In this document: one piece after another, positions 21,001 through 28,477 of the stretch
How the letters are laid out: the number at the start of each line of letters is the position of its first letter
Numbering within the stretch: the first letter of the stretch is position 1
NCBI RefSeq assembly: GCF_002196855.1
Contig: NZ_NIPW01000058.1
Coordinates: 1 to 32,156, forward strand
DNA: 32,156 nt
Direction of reading: 5' to 3'
Source: Haematobacter genomosp. 1
Lineage (GTDB): Bacteria; Pseudomonadota; Alphaproteobacteria; Rhodobacterales; Rhodobacteraceae
The notes under the pieces: model-generated
What the model was told of the DNA's origin: nothing
Databases searched by the model: none
What the model saw: only the letters and a program-made list of their open reading frames with translations
Program-made: the position numbers and the translations under genes

Positions 21001-21025
21001 ACTCCGCCGCCGCCGCCGCTACGGC
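20997..21025 (+). promoter_or_regulatory. Putative metK promoter overlapping the lnt stop
   Basis: TTGAAC at 20997-21002 overlaps the lnt stop codon. TACGGC at 21020-21025 follows after a 17-base spacer made of CCG triplets. Transcription would start near 21032, just before the riboswitch. The -10 is weak. Confidence 0.4.
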
Positions 21026-21036
21026 TTGGCATCGCA

Positions 21037-21083
21037 CCCGTCACAACGGCTTCCTGGCGTGACGGGGTTGTCTTAATGGAGCG
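21037..21083 (+). promoter_or_regulatory. SAM/SAH riboswitch controlling metK
   Basis: An eight-base-pair stem, CCCGTCAC (21037-21044) with GTGACGGG (21059-21066), encloses the loop AACGGCTTCCTGGC. It is followed after a short linker by AATGGAGC. The loop and the downstream AATGGAGC match the conserved SAM/SAH riboswitch class (Rfam RF01727) almost base for base. In that class the downstream strand pairs with the loop as a pseudoknot and contains the SD (GGAG, 21078-21081), so ligand binding hides the ribosome site. The class occurs upstream of metK in Rhodobacterales, exactly the setting here. Confidence 0.93.
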
Positions 21084-21090
21084 CTTCCCG

Positions 21091-22257
21091 ATGTCCCGAC
21101 AGAATTACGTATTTACTTCCGAATCCGTTTCGGAGGGTCACCCCGACAAGGTCTGCGACCGGATTTCCGATGCGGTCCTTGATGCCTTTCTCACCGAAGA
21201 GCCCAATGCCCGCGTCGCCTGCGAGACCTTTGCCACGACGAACTGCGTCGTGGTGGGCGGCGAGGTGGGCCTGTCCGACAAGGACAAGCTCCACAGCTAC
21301 ATGGAGAAGATCGAGGACATCGCGCGCGCCTGCGTGAAGGACATCGGTTACGAGCAGGACAAGTTCCACTGGGCGACGTTCAAGCTGAACAACTACCTGC
21401 ACGAGCAATCCGCCCATATCTCCCAAGGCGTCGACCGGGACGGGGCGGGGGATCAGGGCATCATGTTCGGCTATGCGGTGGACGAGACGCCGGAGCTGAT
21501 GCCCGCGCCGATCCTCTACTCCCACGCCATCCTGCGCCGTCTGGCCGAGGCGCGCAAATCCGGTGAGGCGCCGAGCCTCCGCCCGGATGCCAAGAGCCAG
21601 CTGTCGCTGCGCTACGAGGACGGCAAGCCCGTGGAGGTGACCCAGCTTGTCCTCTCCACCCAGCACGCGAGCGAGGATCAGACCTCCGACGACATCCGCG
21701 CCATCGTGGAGCCCTACATCCGCGAGGTGCTCCCCGACGGCTGGCTGACGGGGAACACCGAATGGTGGGTCAACCCGACAGGCACTTTCGTCATCGGCGG
21801 CCCGGATGGGGACGCGGGGCTGACGGGGCGGAAGATCATCGTGGATACCTATGGCGGCGCCGCGCCGCACGGGGGCGGTGCCTTCTCCGGCAAGGATCCG
21901 ACCAAGGTGGACCGTTCCGCCGCCTATGCCGCGCGCTATCTGGCAAAGAACGTGGTCGCCTCCGGGCTTGCACAGCGCTGCACGCTTCAGCTCTCCTATG
22001 CCATCGGCGTGGCGAAGCCGCTTTCCATCTACGTCGATACCCACGGCACCGGCGTTGCGGATGAGGCGGAGATCGAACGTGCCGTCGCGCAGGTCATGGA
22101 CCTCACGCCGCGCGGCATCCGCGATCATCTGGAGCTCAACCGCCCGGTCTATGCCCGGACCGCCGCCTATGGCCATTTCGGGCGCCAACCCGACAATGAC
22201 GGCGGTTTCAGCTGGGAACGGACCGATCTGGTGGAGGCGCTGAAGCGCGCCGTCTGA
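21091..22257 (+). CDS. metK: S-adenosylmethionine synthase MetK
   Basis: This 388-residue enzyme makes SAM from methionine and ATP. Diagnostic motifs are GHPDK at 16-20, the ATP loop [19 protein letters not shown] and [13 protein letters not shown]. The true start is the ATG at 21091, ten bases after GGAG. The in-frame ATG at 21076 overlaps the riboswitch pseudoknot strand and has no SD of its own, and the family N-terminus is [17 protein letters not shown]. Translation is expected to be switched off by SAM or SAH through the adjacent riboswitch. A strong terminator follows. Confidence 0.98.
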   Translation: MSRQNYVFTSESVSEGHPDKVCDRISDAVLDAFLTEEPNARVACETFATTNCVVVGGEVGLSDKDKLHSYMEKIEDIARACVKDIGYEQDKFHWATFKLNNYLHEQSAHISQGVDRDGAGDQGIMFGYAVDETPELMPAPILYSHAILRRLAEARKSGEAPSLRPDAKSQLSLRYEDGKPVEVTQLVLSTQHASEDQTSDDIRAIVEPYIREVLPDGWLTGNTEWWVNPTGTFVIGGPDGDAGLTGRKIIVDTYGGAAPHGGGAFSGKDPTKVDRSAAYAARYLAKNVVASGLAQRCTLQLSYAIGVAKPLSIYVDTHGTGVADEAEIERAVAQVMDLTPRGIRDHLELNRPVYARTAAYGHFGRQPDNDGGFSWERTDLVEALKRAV

Positions 22258-22296
22258 CCCCCTTTTGCTTGACGCGCGGGCCCTGCCGCGCGAAGA

Positions 22297-22325
22297 GGCC
22301 CCGGTATCAGCGACCGGGGCCTTTT
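22297..22325 (+). terminator. Rho-independent terminator of metK, abutting the trmB start
   Basis: A perfect nine-base-pair stem GGCCCCGGT/ACCGGGGCC (22297-22305 and 22313-22321) with a seven-base loop is followed by four T residues. One base later comes the trmB ATG (22327). A second GC-rich hairpin, CGCGCGG/CCGCGCG, lies at 22273-22292. Confidence 0.85.
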
Positions 22326-22326
22326 C

Positions 22327-23052
22327 ATGACTGACGACCAGAGCGATTCCGCCGCGGGTGCCGACCGTCCCTGGCGCAATTTCTATGGCCGTCGCCATGG
22401 CAAGACGCTGCGGCCCAGCCAGAAAGGGTATCTCAGCGAGGATCTGGGCCAGCTGCGCCTTCCCGGCGTGACCCATGAGGAGAACCCGGAGCGCGCCGAG
22501 CTGGACCTGACACAGCTTTTCGGGGACCGGCCGGTTTGGCTGGAGATCGGCTTCGGCGGCGGCGAGCATCTCGTGCATCAGGCCGCGCAGAACCCGGAAG
22601 TGGGGCTGATCGGTTGCGAGCCCTTCATCAACGGTGTGGCGATGCTGCTTGGCAAGGTGCGGGAGGCGGGTGTCACCAACCTCCGCCTGCATCCGGGCGA
22701 CGTGCGCGACCTGTTCGATGTGCTGCCCGACCGCTCCGTCGCGCGGGCCTTCCTGCTCTACCCAGACCCCTGGCCGAAGAAGCGCCACCATCGCCGTCGT
22801 TTCGTGACGCCGGAGTTCCTTGCGCCGCTCCACAGGGTGCTGCGGCCACAGGCCATCCTGCGGGTCGCGACGGACATTCCCGATTACGTGCGCCAGACGC
22901 TGGAGGAGGTGCCGAAGGCGGGCTTCGAATGGCTGGCCGAAGGTCCGTCCGACTGGCGGGAGCCGTGGTCCGACTGGCACTCCACCCGCTATGAGCAGAA
23001 GGCGCTCCGCGAGGGGCGGGTGCCGCATTACCTCACCTTCCGCCGCCTGTAG
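22327..23052 (+). CDS. trmB: tRNA (guanine-N7-)-methyltransferase TrmB
   Basis: This 241-residue class I methyltransferase makes m7G46 in tRNA. The SAM-binding motif is WLEIGFGGGEHL and the family signature is YPDPWPKKRHHRRRF; the C-terminal substrate residues lie in WHSTRYEQKA. The only plausible start is immediately after the U-tract of the metK terminator, with no separate SD except the GGGG of the stem. Such a transcript would come from read-through or from a promoter inside metK. Confidence 0.96.
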   Translation: MTDDQSDSAAGADRPWRNFYGRRHGKTLRPSQKGYLSEDLGQLRLPGVTHEENPERAELDLTQLFGDRPVWLEIGFGGGEHLVHQAAQNPEVGLIGCEPFINGVAMLLGKVREAGVTNLRLHPGDVRDLFDVLPDRSVARAFLLYPDPWPKKRHHRRRFVTPEFLAPLHRVLRPQAILRVATDIPDYVRQTLEEVPKAGFEWLAEGPSDWREPWSDWHSTRYEQKALREGRVPHYLTFRRL

Positions 23053-23126
23053 CGGCCCAGATAGACCCCAGATAGACCGGCGCGGTCAGTTCGGCTATGA
23101 GGCGGCCAGACCACGGAGGATCCCCC

Positions 23127-24458
23127 ATGACTGCCGAAGCCTCGCCCGTCCCGCTTGTCGTCCGCGCTTCCGCCCCGCTCAGGGGCAAGGCGACGGTGCC
23201 GGGGGACAAGTCCATCTCCCACCGCGCACTGATCTTCGGGGCGCTTTCCGTGGGCGAGACGCGGATCAGCGGCCTTCTGGAAGGCGAGGATGTCATCGAC
23301 ACGGCAAAGGCGATGCGGGCCTTCGGGGCAGAAGTGACCCGCCATAGCGAAGGCGCGTGGAGCGTGCACGGCGTGGGCGTCGGCGGCTTCGCCGAGCCGG
23401 AGAATGTCATCGACTGCGGCAATTCGGGGACGGGGGTGCGGCTCATCATGGGCGCGATGGCGACCTCGCCCATCGTTGCGACCTTCACCGGGGATGCGAG
23501 CCTCCGCCGCCGTCCCATGGCGCGGGTGACGGATCCTCTGGCGCTGTTCGGAACGGTGGCGCATGGTCGCGCGGGCGGGCGGTTGCCGATGACCGTCCTT
23601 GGCGCACGGGATCCGGTGCCGGTGCGCTACGCCTTGCCCGTGCCGTCGGCGCAGGTGAAATCCGCCGTGCTGCTCGCCGGGCTGAACGCGCCCGGTGAAA
23701 CCGTCGTGATCGAGCGGGAGCCGACGCGCGATCACACCGAACGGATGCTCCGCGGCTTCGGCGCCACCCTCCGTGTGGAGGAAACGGCAGAGGGGCAGGC
23801 GATCATCCTCACCGGGCAGCCGGAGTTGCGCCCGCAGACCGTCGCGGTGCCGCGTGATCCGTCCTCCGCCGCCTTTCCCGTGGCTGCCGCGCTCATCGTG
23901 GAAGGGTCGGATATCCGGGTCCCCGGTGTCAGCCGCAACCCGACGCGCGACGGCTTCTACCTGACGCTGGTCGAGATGGGGGCCGATATCGCCTTCGAGA
24001 ACGAGCGTGAGGAGGGGGGGGAGCCGGTCGCCGATCTCCGCGTCCGCTTCTCTGCGTTGAAGGGCGTGGACGTGCCGGAGGACCGCGCGGCCTCCATGAT
24101 CGACGAATTCCCCGTGCTGTCCGCCATCGCCGCCTTTGCGGAAGGCCGGACCGTCATGCGCGGGGTGCGTGAGCTGCGGGTGAAGGAAAGCGACCGGATC
24201 GACGCCATGGCGCGCGGGCTGGAATCCTGCGGCGTCACGGTGGAGGAGGGAGAGGACATCTTCATCGTCCATGGCCGGGGCGCGGAGGGCGTGCCGGGAG
24301 GGGCCACGGTCCGCACCCATCTCGACCACCGTATCGCCATGAGCTTCTACGTGCTGGGTCTTGCCGCGCAGCAGCCCGTGACGATCGACGATGCGCGCCC
24401 CATCGCCACATCCTTCCCCGACTTCCTGCCGCTCATGCAGACGCTGGCGGAGGGCTGA
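23127..24458 (+). CDS. aroA: 3-phosphoshikimate 1-carboxyvinyltransferase (EPSP synthase) AroA
   Basis: A 443-residue enzyme of the shikimate pathway joining PEP to shikimate-3-phosphate. Lys28-Ser29 and Arg33 in [10 protein letters not shown], the loop [11 protein letters not shown], the catalytic Asp in MIDEFPVLS, and RVKESDRI and LDHRIAMSF are all present. The 27-28 spacing and the NSGTG(V/A)R loop resemble class II-like enzymes of alphaproteobacteria. CGGAGGA lies six bases before the ATG at 23127. Confidence 0.97.
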   Translation: MTAEASPVPLVVRASAPLRGKATVPGDKSISHRALIFGALSVGETRISGLLEGEDVIDTAKAMRAFGAEVTRHSEGAWSVHGVGVGGFAEPENVIDCGNSGTGVRLIMGAMATSPIVATFTGDASLRRRPMARVTDPLALFGTVAHGRAGGRLPMTVLGARDPVPVRYALPVPSAQVKSAVLLAGLNAPGETVVIEREPTRDHTERMLRGFGATLRVEETAEGQAIILTGQPELRPQTVAVPRDPSSAAFPVAAALIVEGSDIRVPGVSRNPTRDGFYLTLVEMGADIAFENEREEGGEPVADLRVRFSALKGVDVPEDRAASMIDEFPVLSAIAAFAEGRTVMRGVRELRVKESDRIDAMARGLESCGVTVEEGEDIFIVHGRGAEGVPGGATVRTHLDHRIAMSFYVLGLAAQQPVTIDDARPIATSFPDFLPLMQTLAEG

Positions 24459-24460
24459 GG

Positions 24461-24949
24461 TTGCGCCGGATCACCATACAGCCGCTGACGGCGGCCGCCT
24501 TCGCGCCCTTTGGCGATATCCTTTCTGCCGATGGGACCGCCGACCGGATCATCAACCAGGGTCTCTGTGGCCGCTGGCACGACCGGGCGGGGCTGGATTT
24601 CGGGCCGGAGGGTCGGGCAGGTCTGTCGATCTTCAAGGCGGAGCCTCGGGCGCTGCCGCTGGTGCTCGATCTGGTCGAGCGGCACCCGGACGGCAGCCAG
24701 GCCTTCGTGCCGATGTCGCTCGACCCGTTCCTGGTCATCGTCGCGCCGGACGAAGGGGGGTACCCCGGGGTGCCGCTGGCCTTCCTGACCACGGCGGGGC
24801 AGGCGATCAACTTTCACCGGGGCACCTGGCACGGGGTGCTGACGCCGCTCCACGCGCCCGGTCTGTTCGCGGTGGTGGACAGGATCGGCGATACGCCCAA
24901 TCTTGAGGAATACTGGTTCGACGAGCCCTATACCGTCGTTTCACCCTGA
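24461..24949 (+). CDS. allA: Ureidoglycolate lyase AllA
   Basis: A 162-residue cupin-like enzyme that splits ureidoglycolate to glyoxylate and urea in allantoin/purine breakdown. Recognisable segments are PLTAAAFAPFGDIL, the substrate region VPMSLDPFLVIVAPDE and NFHRGTWHGVLTPL. The start is a TTG two bases after the aroA stop, with GAGG in the aroA end as SD. No other purine-catabolism gene is in the window. Its 3' end overlaps the convergent GAPDH gene by 22 bases. Confidence 0.9.
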   Translation: MRRITIQPLTAAAFAPFGDILSADGTADRIINQGLCGRWHDRAGLDFGPEGRAGLSIFKAEPRALPLVLDLVERHPDGSQAFVPMSLDPFLVIVAPDEGGYPGVPLAFLTTAGQAINFHRGTWHGVLTPLHAPGLFAVVDRIGDTPNLEEYWFDEPYTVVSP

Positions 24950-25956
24950 AGAGGGCTTCCTCCCGGCTGCTCCTGATCCTGCCGCGCGAGCCGCACTGCC
25001 ATGTCGATCATGCGGTTGGAAAAGCCCCATTCGTTGTCGTACCAGCCGAAGACGCGCACCATGCCGCCGCCGGTCACGGCGGTTTCCGGCAGCGCCATCA
25101 CCACGCTTTCGGGCCGCGCGCGCAGGTCGGTGGAGACGAGCGCGCGCTCCGTCCACCCGATGACGCCGCCCGCCTCGCGCAGCGCAGCATTGACCGCCTG
25201 CACGCTGGCCGGGCGACGGGGCATGAATGTCAGGTCCACGGCAGAGACGGAAGCTGTCGGCACCCGCACCGCAGACCCCTCCACCCGCCCCGCCAGATGT
25301 GGCAGCACGATATCCACCAGCCGGGAGGCCGAGGTCGTCGTCGGCACCATGGAGAGCGCGGCAGCCCTGCTCCGCGCAAAGTCGGCGGCGGGGCTGTCCA
25401 CTGTCGGCTGGCTGCCGGTATAGCAATGGATGGTGGTCATGTAGCCCGTCTCCACCCCCCATTCCGCATCCAGAAGCCCGAGCAGCGGTGCAAGAGCGTT
25501 GGTCGTGCAGGAGGCGTTGGAGACGATGCGATGCAGGGGCGTCACCTCCCCCTCGTTCGCGCCGATCACGGCTGTGATATCCGCGCCCCGCGACGGGCCG
25601 GAGACGAGCACCCGTCTTGCCCCCGCGCTCAGCCCGCGTTCCGCCACCTCCCGGCTGTCAGCGCGGCCCGTGCACTCCATCAGCACATCGACGCCGGAAA
25701 GATCGGCACGCGACAGGTCTGACTGGCGGAGCAGCGGAATCTCCCGCCCGTCGACCACAAGATGCCCCGCGCGAAGGGCGACGCTGCCGGAGTAGGGGCC
25801 AAAGACGCTATCGTATTCAAACAGATAGGCGCAGATTTCGGGCGTGGCGATATCGTTCAGGGCGACTATTTCGATGTCGCCCGGTCGCGTGGCCAGCGCT
25901 CTCAGCACCGACCGCCCGATGCGCCCGAACCCGTTGATCGCCACACGAACCGCCAT
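24928..25956 (-). CDS. gap: Type I glyceraldehyde-3-phosphate dehydrogenase
   Basis: This 342-residue enzyme has the NAD-binding start AINGFGRIGRSVLRAL, the catalytic Cys150 (SNASCTTNALAP), His177 (TIHCYTGSQ) and the C-terminal WYDNEWGFSNRMIDMA. The Asn34-Asp35 after the second strand is the usual NAD-preferring pattern. The P-T-T-T-S-A loop and the CYTGSQPTVD segment are those of a Rhodobacterales clade distinct from the main glycolytic gap. The ATG at 25956 has a perfect AGGAGG upstream. Glycolytic versus gluconeogenic use cannot be read from sequence. Confidence 0.93.
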   Translation of the reverse strand: MAVRVAINGFGRIGRSVLRALATRPGDIEIVALNDIATPEICAYLFEYDSVFGPYSGSVALRAGHLVVDGREIPLLRQSDLSRADLSGVDVLMECTGRADSREVAERGLSAGARRVLVSGPSRGADITAVIGANEGEVTPLHRIVSNASCTTNALAPLLGLLDAEWGVETGYMTTIHCYTGSQPTVDSPAADFARSRAAALSMVPTTTSASRLVDIVLPHLAGRVEGSAVRVPTASVSAVDLTFMPRRPASVQAVNAALREAGGVIGWTERALVSTDLRARPESVVMALPETAVTGGGMVRVFGWYDNEWGFSNRMIDMAVRLARQDQEQPGGSPLQGETTV

Positions 25957-26036
25957 GCCGTTCCCTCCTGTTGCCTCATACGTGCCTAGCGGCACGGCGG
26001 AAGAAGGCCAAGAGAAAGGCGATCACGCGATTTCGC

Positions 26037-26066
26037 TTGGCGTCGGGGGCGACTCGGCCTTACGCT
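26037..26066 (+). promoter_or_regulatory. Putative promoter of the 54-aa ORF
   Basis: TTGGCG at 26037-26042 and TACGCT at 26061-26066 are separated by 18 bases. The site lies 30 bases before the ATG, in the gap between the divergent GAPDH gene and the small ORF. Confidence 0.35.
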
Positions 26067-26095
26067 GATCGGGCAACCTTCAGGAGACTGCTCCT

Positions 26096-26260
26096 ATGCC
26101 TGTTCGCTCCGTCCGCCGCTCTGGGTCGCTGGCTCGTGCCGGGTCGCTCATTAAACGTATGGGAGAGGCTTTGAAAGCTGCGGTAGCCGGGCCGATGCGG
26201 GCGCCAGATGCGCTGCCCGTGCCGATCCGGGTGGAGCAACGGCCGATGCGTCGCCGCTGA
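26096..26260 (+). CDS. Small basic protein of unknown function (54 aa)
   Basis: The ORF starts MPVRSVRRSGSLARAGSLIK and ends RVEQRPMRRR, with many arginines and no cysteine, transmembrane segment or signal peptide. AGGAG lies nine bases before the ATG, a promoter-like pair lies upstream, and a strong terminator starts 29 bases after the stop. This complete transcription-unit layout is the main support, since I do not recognise the family. A nucleic-acid-binding role would fit the charge but is a guess. It could instead be a non-coding RNA gene. Confidence 0.6.
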   Translation: MPVRSVRRSGSLARAGSLIKRMGEALKAAVAGPMRAPDALPVPIRVEQRPMRRR

Positions 26261-26288
26261 TTCACGGATTTATCCTGGTCAGGTGACG

Positions 26289-26314
26289 AAAGGGCCGGAT
26301 CGACCGGCCCTTTT
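26289..26314 (+). terminator. Rho-independent terminator after the 54-aa ORF
   Basis: AAAGGGCCGG (26289-26298) pairs with CCGGCCCTTT (26304-26313) around a five-base loop, with T residues at 26311-26314. It is among the best terminators in the window. Confidence 0.85.
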
Positions 26315-26607
26315 CGATTCGCCTATCTTGGCTGGCGAGTGGCGGGAACCGCAGCAACCGTGCCGGCGTGATTTCCCGAGAGCCTGGACTAACCAGGTGG
26401 GTGCCAGATACCGGGACCAAGATCCCGGCAGAGCCAGCCCCCTCGGAAATGCTTATCGGCCACTGGAAAAAAGCCTGCGCACGAGAGGAGCAGAACCCGC
26501 CTTCCCAAAAATAGGCCTGACCTGCGGAGGCCACAAGAGCCCGTCGCGGAAAAGATGTGATCGCCCCTCGGCTGGACAGACGTTCCCTCTCTGTTCATAG
26601 TCGCGCC
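26315..26607. other. Gap before the MmcB-like gene
   Basis: No gene is supported. Two short hairpins are visible, CCTGG-ACTAA-CCAGG near 26382-26396 and CCGGGA/TCCCGG near 26411-26428, without T tracts. ORFs crossing the gap on both strands have no recognisable features. Confidence 0.4.
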
Positions 26608-27078
26608 ATGCAGCCCCAGCCCATTCCCCTCCCCGGTCTTCAACCCGGACAGCTCCTGCAGCGCGGCGTGAGCCGTCACCTTCTCTCCCTCGGCTTTGCG
26701 ACGGTGGAGGAGCTGGTGCCCGCTCCCGGCCTCCGTGTGGACGTCATGGCGCTCGGCCCGAAGGGGGAGATCTGGGTGGTCGAATGCAAGTCATGCCGCG
26801 CCGATTTCGTAGGCGACAGGAAGTGGCAGGGCTATCTGGAATGGTGCGACCGATTTTTCTGGGCTGTCGATGCCGATTTTCCTGCCGATCTCCTGCCTGA
26901 CGGCACAGGCCTGATCCTTGCCGACAGTTATGATGCGGAAATCCGCCGCCTCGGGCCAGAGACGCCGCTGGCCGGCGCCCGCCGCAAGCTCCTGACCCAG
27001 AAATTCGCTCGCCACGCAGCGCTGAGGCTGCAGACGCTTCGCGATCCCGGGGCCGGAGGCGGGGGGCCGCGTTTTTGA
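26608..27078 (+). CDS. MmcB-family DNA repair protein (predicted nuclease)
   Basis: A 156-residue protein of the MmcB type, linked to mitomycin C resistance in Caulobacter. It has a restriction-endonuclease-like core: RVDVMALGPKGEIWVVECKS provides the metal-binding Asp and Glu-x-Lys, followed by DRKWQGYLEWCDRFFWAVD. It probably cuts damaged or branched DNA. The ATG at 26608 starts the conserved region, and an in-frame ATG 51 bases upstream is less likely. No clear SD. The C-terminus ends in a low-complexity GAGGGGPRF. Confidence 0.88.
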   Translation: MQPQPIPLPGLQPGQLLQRGVSRHLLSLGFATVEELVPAPGLRVDVMALGPKGEIWVVECKSCRADFVGDRKWQGYLEWCDRFFWAVDADFPADLLPDGTGLILADSYDAEIRRLGPETPLAGARRKLLTQKFARHAALRLQTLRDPGAGGGGPRF

Positions 27079-27955
27079 CGGATTGGCTCACTGGCGTAGG
27101 CGGTTGCGGCTCTTATCGGTTGTGGTTACGCTGATGTAGCAACGGGTGCTTGGGGCGGGCATTTGGCATAGAGGCGAATTGCGGCGGCACCTCGAATGCT
27201 TTTCCGTGCCCGACCCGCAGTGGCATTCACGACTCCGGCGGCGTCAGGCAGGACCGACGGGCCAAAACTCTCCCTGCGACTTCTCGGGAAGCAGGTCTGA
27301 CATCACGGACGAGGTTTGCCGGACTCGCTGCTGCAGCTTCCGCGGACACTCGTCCATCAGCCGTCCATCAGCGTTCGGACGGACCTGACAGGGCAATTCA
27401 TCTGTCGCGAAGCGGCTGTGAGCCGCAGGTGTCAGAGCAATCTTTCCGCCCTCGCCAAGAGCACCATCGCTGCCCAAATACCCTGATCCCGGGGAGAGCA
27501 ACTGACCGGCGCAGTTTCCCCTTCTCTAGGGTGCGCCGCACCCCTTCCGCGCCCGGCAGGACCAGATCGACATGTCGCAGGAAGCGGTCGGGCTCATGGC
27601 CGAAGAACCCGTTGCGGTGCCGTTTTGCCAGCCTGTCACGCAGCCCGCGGTGAGGAAGGGGATTGCTGCTCCTCCGGCCTGGGAGCCCGAGGTTTCCTAT
27701 GAGATCCCCGGCCCCTCTCGGCACACCGCCGGGCGTGATCAAATCACCACCAAGTGTCTCCGGCAGACTGGAAACCACCCCGCGCCCGCTCAAACCTGAG
27801 GTCCGGCGGAACGAGGCGGAGCCGGAGCGCTCTCCAAGTCCGACTTCCGCCTCGGGGTGTGGGATCCCGCAGGCGGTGATCGTCAAGCCGGAGCCGCTGA
27901 TTCCGAAGCGAACGGCCTTCGCCTTAGCCTTCGAACAGCCTTGCGCCGAAAGCGT
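27079..27955. other. Gene-poor region, possibly degraded sequence
   Basis: About 880 bases without a gene I can support. ORFs on both strands (27150-27653 plus, 27398-27886 minus) have biased composition and no motifs. A minus-strand stretch near 27510-27650 (reading HEPDRFLRHVDLVLPGAE) looks protein-like and could be a fragment of a decayed gene. No terminal repeats or tRNA fragment are seen. Confidence 0.4.
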
Positions 27956-28177
27956 TCAGCGTTTCGGCTTGCCCTTTGGCGAAGGCTCCGACGCGCTCAT
28001 GCTACGCGCGGCTTCTGCTGCGGCGCGGAGTTCTTCGGCGATTTCCTCCGCCTCCTCGGGGTCGAAGTCGAGCGGCAGTTCCATGCCTTCCGCCTCGACA
28101 TAGATTCGCACCATCCCGAGAGAGGTGGGACCGATCTGGAGATTGGCGGCGACTTCGCTTTCCTTATTGATACCCAT
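27956..28177 (-). CDS. Small conserved protein, DUF6324-like
   Basis: A 73-residue acidic protein beginning MGINKESEVAANLQIGPTSL, with the core GMVRIYVEAEGMELPLDFDPEEAEEIAEELRAAAEAAR. To my recollection this matches a short family restricted to Rhodobacterales and relatives (DUF6324). AAGGGGAAC lies before the ATG. The second half forms an alpha helix; no catalytic residues or export signal are seen. The function is unknown. It is divergent from tRNA-His. Confidence 0.8.
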   Translation of the reverse strand: MGINKESEVAANLQIGPTSLGMVRIYVEAEGMELPLDFDPEEAEEIAEELRAAAEAARSMSASEPSPKGKPKR

Positions 28178-28268
28178 ATTGTTCCCCTTGGTGCCGGTGG
28201 TTTGCGCCCGCTGCGGGGCTCAGAGCGGTTGGATATGCCCCCTTCGTCATTTGATCAAGCGATGGGTC

Positions 28269-28297
28269 TTGCCAAAGCCCGCTATGAAGGGTAAATC
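28269..28297 (+). promoter_or_regulatory. Putative tRNA-His promoter
   Basis: TTGCCA at 28269-28274 and TAAATC at 28292-28297 are separated by 17 bases, placing a start site about 5 bases before the tRNA. Confidence 0.4.
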
Positions 28298-28306
28298 GCC
28301 CCCCGT

Positions 28307-28383
28307 GCCGCCTTAGCTCAGTTGGTTAGAGCACCAGATTGTGGATCTGGGGGTCCCCCGTTCGAGCCGGGGAGGCGGTACCA
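28307..28383 (+). tRNA. tRNA-His (GTG)
   Basis: The cloverleaf is complete: acceptor GCCGCCT/AGGCGGT, D arm GCTC/GAGC, anticodon stem CCAGA/TCTGG with loop TTGTGGA (anticodon GTG), T arm CCCCG-TTCGAGC-CGGGG, and an encoded CCA end. The acceptor begins G1-U72 with A73 and no encoded G-1, as known for alphaproteobacterial tRNA-His. An integrase gene starts less than 100 bases downstream, so its 3' end is the likely attachment site. Confidence 0.97.
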
Positions 28384-28477
28384 CCGAAATCCATGATAAA
28401 AATGAACTTTTTGTCTGTCTCAAATGGCAGTTGGAAATTGGTTGGAAGCGAGTTGGAAATGAGTGTTTCCAACCTGT
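28360..28477. other. Probable attachment site (attL) with integrase arm-type repeats
   Basis: The 3' part of tRNA-His abuts the integrase gene. In the gap, GTTGGAA occurs three times at an exact 11-base period (28430, 28441, 28452), and its inverse TTCCAAC follows at 28467. The last copy and the inverse can also form an eight-base-pair hairpin. Repeats of this kind are typical integrase or excisionase arm sites. The core repeat cannot be defined because the other island end is outside the window. Confidence 0.55.

Noticed and set aside
23056-23078. Two tandem copies of CCCAGATAGAC between trmB and aroA
   Set aside because: Only two short copies, with no promoter or protein-binding pattern that would raise them above chance.
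28452-28474. Hairpin GTTGGAAA/TTTCCAAC as integrase terminator
   Set aside because: No T tract follows on either strand; more likely part of the arm-type repeats.
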